A DNA stretch of 64,000 bases from contig NZ_FZNW01000018.1 in assembly GCF_900188115.1 (NCBI RefSeq), positions 1 to 64,000 on the forward strand, written 5' to 3'. Made by a program: the position numbers and the translations under genes. Below are positions 62,924 through 64,000 of this stretch, piece by piece; position 1 is the stretch's first letter; each line of letters opens with the position of its first letter. Below the pieces are notes generated by a model. It had not been told where the DNA came from. It did no database searches and saw only the letters and a program-made list of their open reading frames with translations. Source of the stretch: Haloechinothrix alba (GTDB lineage Bacteria > Actinomycetota > Actinomycetes > Mycobacteriales > Pseudonocardiaceae).

Positions 62924-64000
62924 GTGAACGAGACCGGTACCGCGCCCCGTTCGGAAGCCGGCGAAGCCGTCTTCGTGTTCAGCACGCTCGGCACGAAGCG
63001 GGGAGGCGTCACCCGCATGATCCTCACCCGCATGCGGCTGTTCGCGGAGGCGGGTATTCCTGTGCGGTTGTTGCTCTCGGATCATTCGCCGCACGAGGAT
63101 GCCGAGGAGGCCGCGATCCGGCGGAGTTGGGGCCTGCCCGACTCGGTGGAGATCCGCTACTTCTGGCGGGAGGCAGCCCCCGGCGGGGGTGGGACCGAGC
63201 CCGACCCGCTCGCGGCCGCCGCGGAGGAGCCGGGGTTGACCTCGTTCGCCGAGCCGTCGGGTTCCGGCCGGATCGTGCGTTTCTACGACAACGGGGTGCT
63301 TGCCAAGTCCAAGCACTTCGACGGACACCGGCGCGTGGTGCGCATCGACCATCACGACATCGCCCGTCGGGTGGTGACCAGGGAGTACTTCGACCCGGAC
63401 GGTCGCCTGGTGCGGGCGGACGACGTCAACCCGGAGACCGGTGCGCGGGCGTTGCGCCGGTGGTTCGACCGCTCGGGGGCGTGCTGGCTGACGAGCTGGA
63501 TCTCCGAGGACGGTAAGACGACCCGGTCGGTGCGGCACCGGCCGGAGCCTGCCGCCTACGACAGCTACTACGAGTGCGTCGCCGAGTGGGTCGACGCGGT
63601 GCTCGCCGACTCCCCGGCGCCGGTCGTCTTCTCCGACAGGCGCCCGTTCGACCGGCTGCTGCTGGCATTGCGCCACCCGCGCGCCCGCACGGTGGCCGCC
63701 CTGCACAACTGCCACACCACGCAGCCGTATCGTTCCACGGACCCGACGAACCCGACATGGCGGCCGCTTGTGGACAACTTCGGTGCGTTCGACACCGTCG
63801 TCGTGTTGACCGAGCGGCAGCGCCGCGACCTGACCGCGCGGTGCGGCGGCGGGAACGCCACCGTGATCAACCATGCGGCATCACCCGCACCGGAGACGCG
63901 GGCGACCCGGCAGCCCGGTGTGCTGGTCACGGTTGCCCGCATGGAGCCGCAGAAGCGGCTGAGCCATGCGATTCACGCCTTCGCGATCGTTGCGTCGAAG
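62924..64000 (+). CDS. TagE/GtfA-like glycosyltransferase (cut by window end)
   Basis: The first ~359 residues are visible. The start VFVFSTLGTKRGGVTRMILTRMRLF is a GT-B N-terminal lobe. RIVRFYDNGVLAKSKHFDGHRR then REYFDPDGRLVRADDVNPETGARALRRWFDRSG resembles the beta-sheet insertion of poly(glycerol-phosphate) alpha-glucosyltransferases (TagE) and GtfA-type enzymes, and GVLVTVARMEPQKRLSHAIHAF opens the C-terminal lobe. GTG 62924 follows GGGA; ATG 62912 is an in-frame alternative. A sugar-to-glycerolphosphate transfer fits the CDP-alcohol genes nearby. Confidence 0.75.
   Translation, partial: MNETGTAPRSEAGEAVFVFSTLGTKRGGVTRMILTRMRLFAEAGIPVRLLLSDHSPHEDAEEAAIRRSWGLPDSVEIRYFWREAAPGGGGTEPDPLAAAAEEPGLTSFAEPSGSGRIVRFYDNGVLAKSKHFDGHRRVVRIDHHDIARRVVTREYFDPDGRLVRADDVNPETGARALRRWFDRSGACWLTSWISEDGKTTRSVRHRPEPAAYDSYYECVAEWVDAVLADSPAPVVFSDRRPFDRLLLALRHPRARTVAALHNCHTTQPYRSTDPTNPTWRPLVDNFGAFDTVVVLTERQRRDLTARCGGGNATVINHAASPAPETRATRQPGVLVTVARMEPQKRLSHAIHAFAIVASK

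Overview
The window reads as chromosomal DNA of a GC-rich actinomycete, most likely a halophilic or halotolerant member of the Pseudonocardiaceae (Actinopolyspora / Saccharopolyspora / Prauserella type). The support is strong third-position GC bias, GTG and TTG starts, an XRE-DUF397 pair, actinobacterial FadA/FadB, DUF5941 and DUF4282 proteins, and a fused glycine/sarcosine-dimethylglycine methyltransferase of the kind known from Actinopolyspora halophila. No rRNA, tRNA or CRISPR array was seen.

Layout. 1-700: tail of a transposase and a small VOC protein. 0.8-8.5 kb: a fatty-acid beta-oxidation locus (two acyl-CoA dehydrogenases, a tandem TetR regulator, divergent fadA-fadB). 8.5-14.8 kb: secreted lipase, two TetR regulators, an unknown protein coupled to a cytochrome P450, and an FAD dehydrogenase. 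15-24.3 kb: a catabolic locus of unknown substrate (DUF3830 protein, class III aminotransferase, aldehyde dehydrogenase, FCD-type GntR regulator, two Asp/Glu-racemase-like proteins, D-2-hydroxyacid dehydrogenase, amidase). Two identical 12-bp operator-like palindromes lie in its two divergent promoter regions. 24.3-31.7 kb: HSL-type esterase, WS/DGAT acyltransferase, peptide release factor 3, Baeyer-Villiger-type monooxygenase and an AraC regulator.

31.7-42 kb: an osmolyte locus. A fused GSMT-SDMT turns glycine into betaine at a cost of three SAM per molecule. It is followed by metK, adenosine kinase, cobalamin-dependent metH and S-adenosylhomocysteinase, so the cluster encodes SAM synthesis, SAH removal, adenosine removal and homocysteine remethylation. 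Strong stem-loops follow metK and ahcY, and the leader before adoK has mutually exclusive pairings reminiscent of a riboswitch.

42-51.4 kb: small membrane and zinc-ribbon proteins, an orphan LytTR response regulator, an XRE-DUF397 module with two tiny divergent genes behind a three-palindrome operator region, a secreted M23 peptidase-like protein, and an amide-utilisation locus (MarR, FmdB, formamidase/acetamidase FmdA, AmiS channel, and an AmiC-like amide-binding protein without a signal peptide). 51.4-54.2 kb: secreted penicillin-acylase-family hydrolase.

54.2-64 kb: a cell-envelope locus. Six minus-strand genes overlap end to end: an NTase-like/CDP-alcohol phosphotransferase fusion, a DUF5941 membrane protein, a nucleotidyltransferase, an sn-glycerol-1-phosphate-dehydrogenase-like protein, a second CDP-alcohol phosphotransferase and a GT2 glycosyltransferase. 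FkbM methyltransferase, a GT4 glycosyltransferase and a TagE-like glycosyltransferase cut by the window end follow. I infer a CDP-polyol-based phospholipid or teichoic-acid-like surface polymer, possibly using archaeal-type glycerol-1-phosphate. This is the best candidate for an undescribed system.

Two families of intergenic palindromes recur at the 3' ends of genes, mostly between convergent genes, and twice supply the stop codon.
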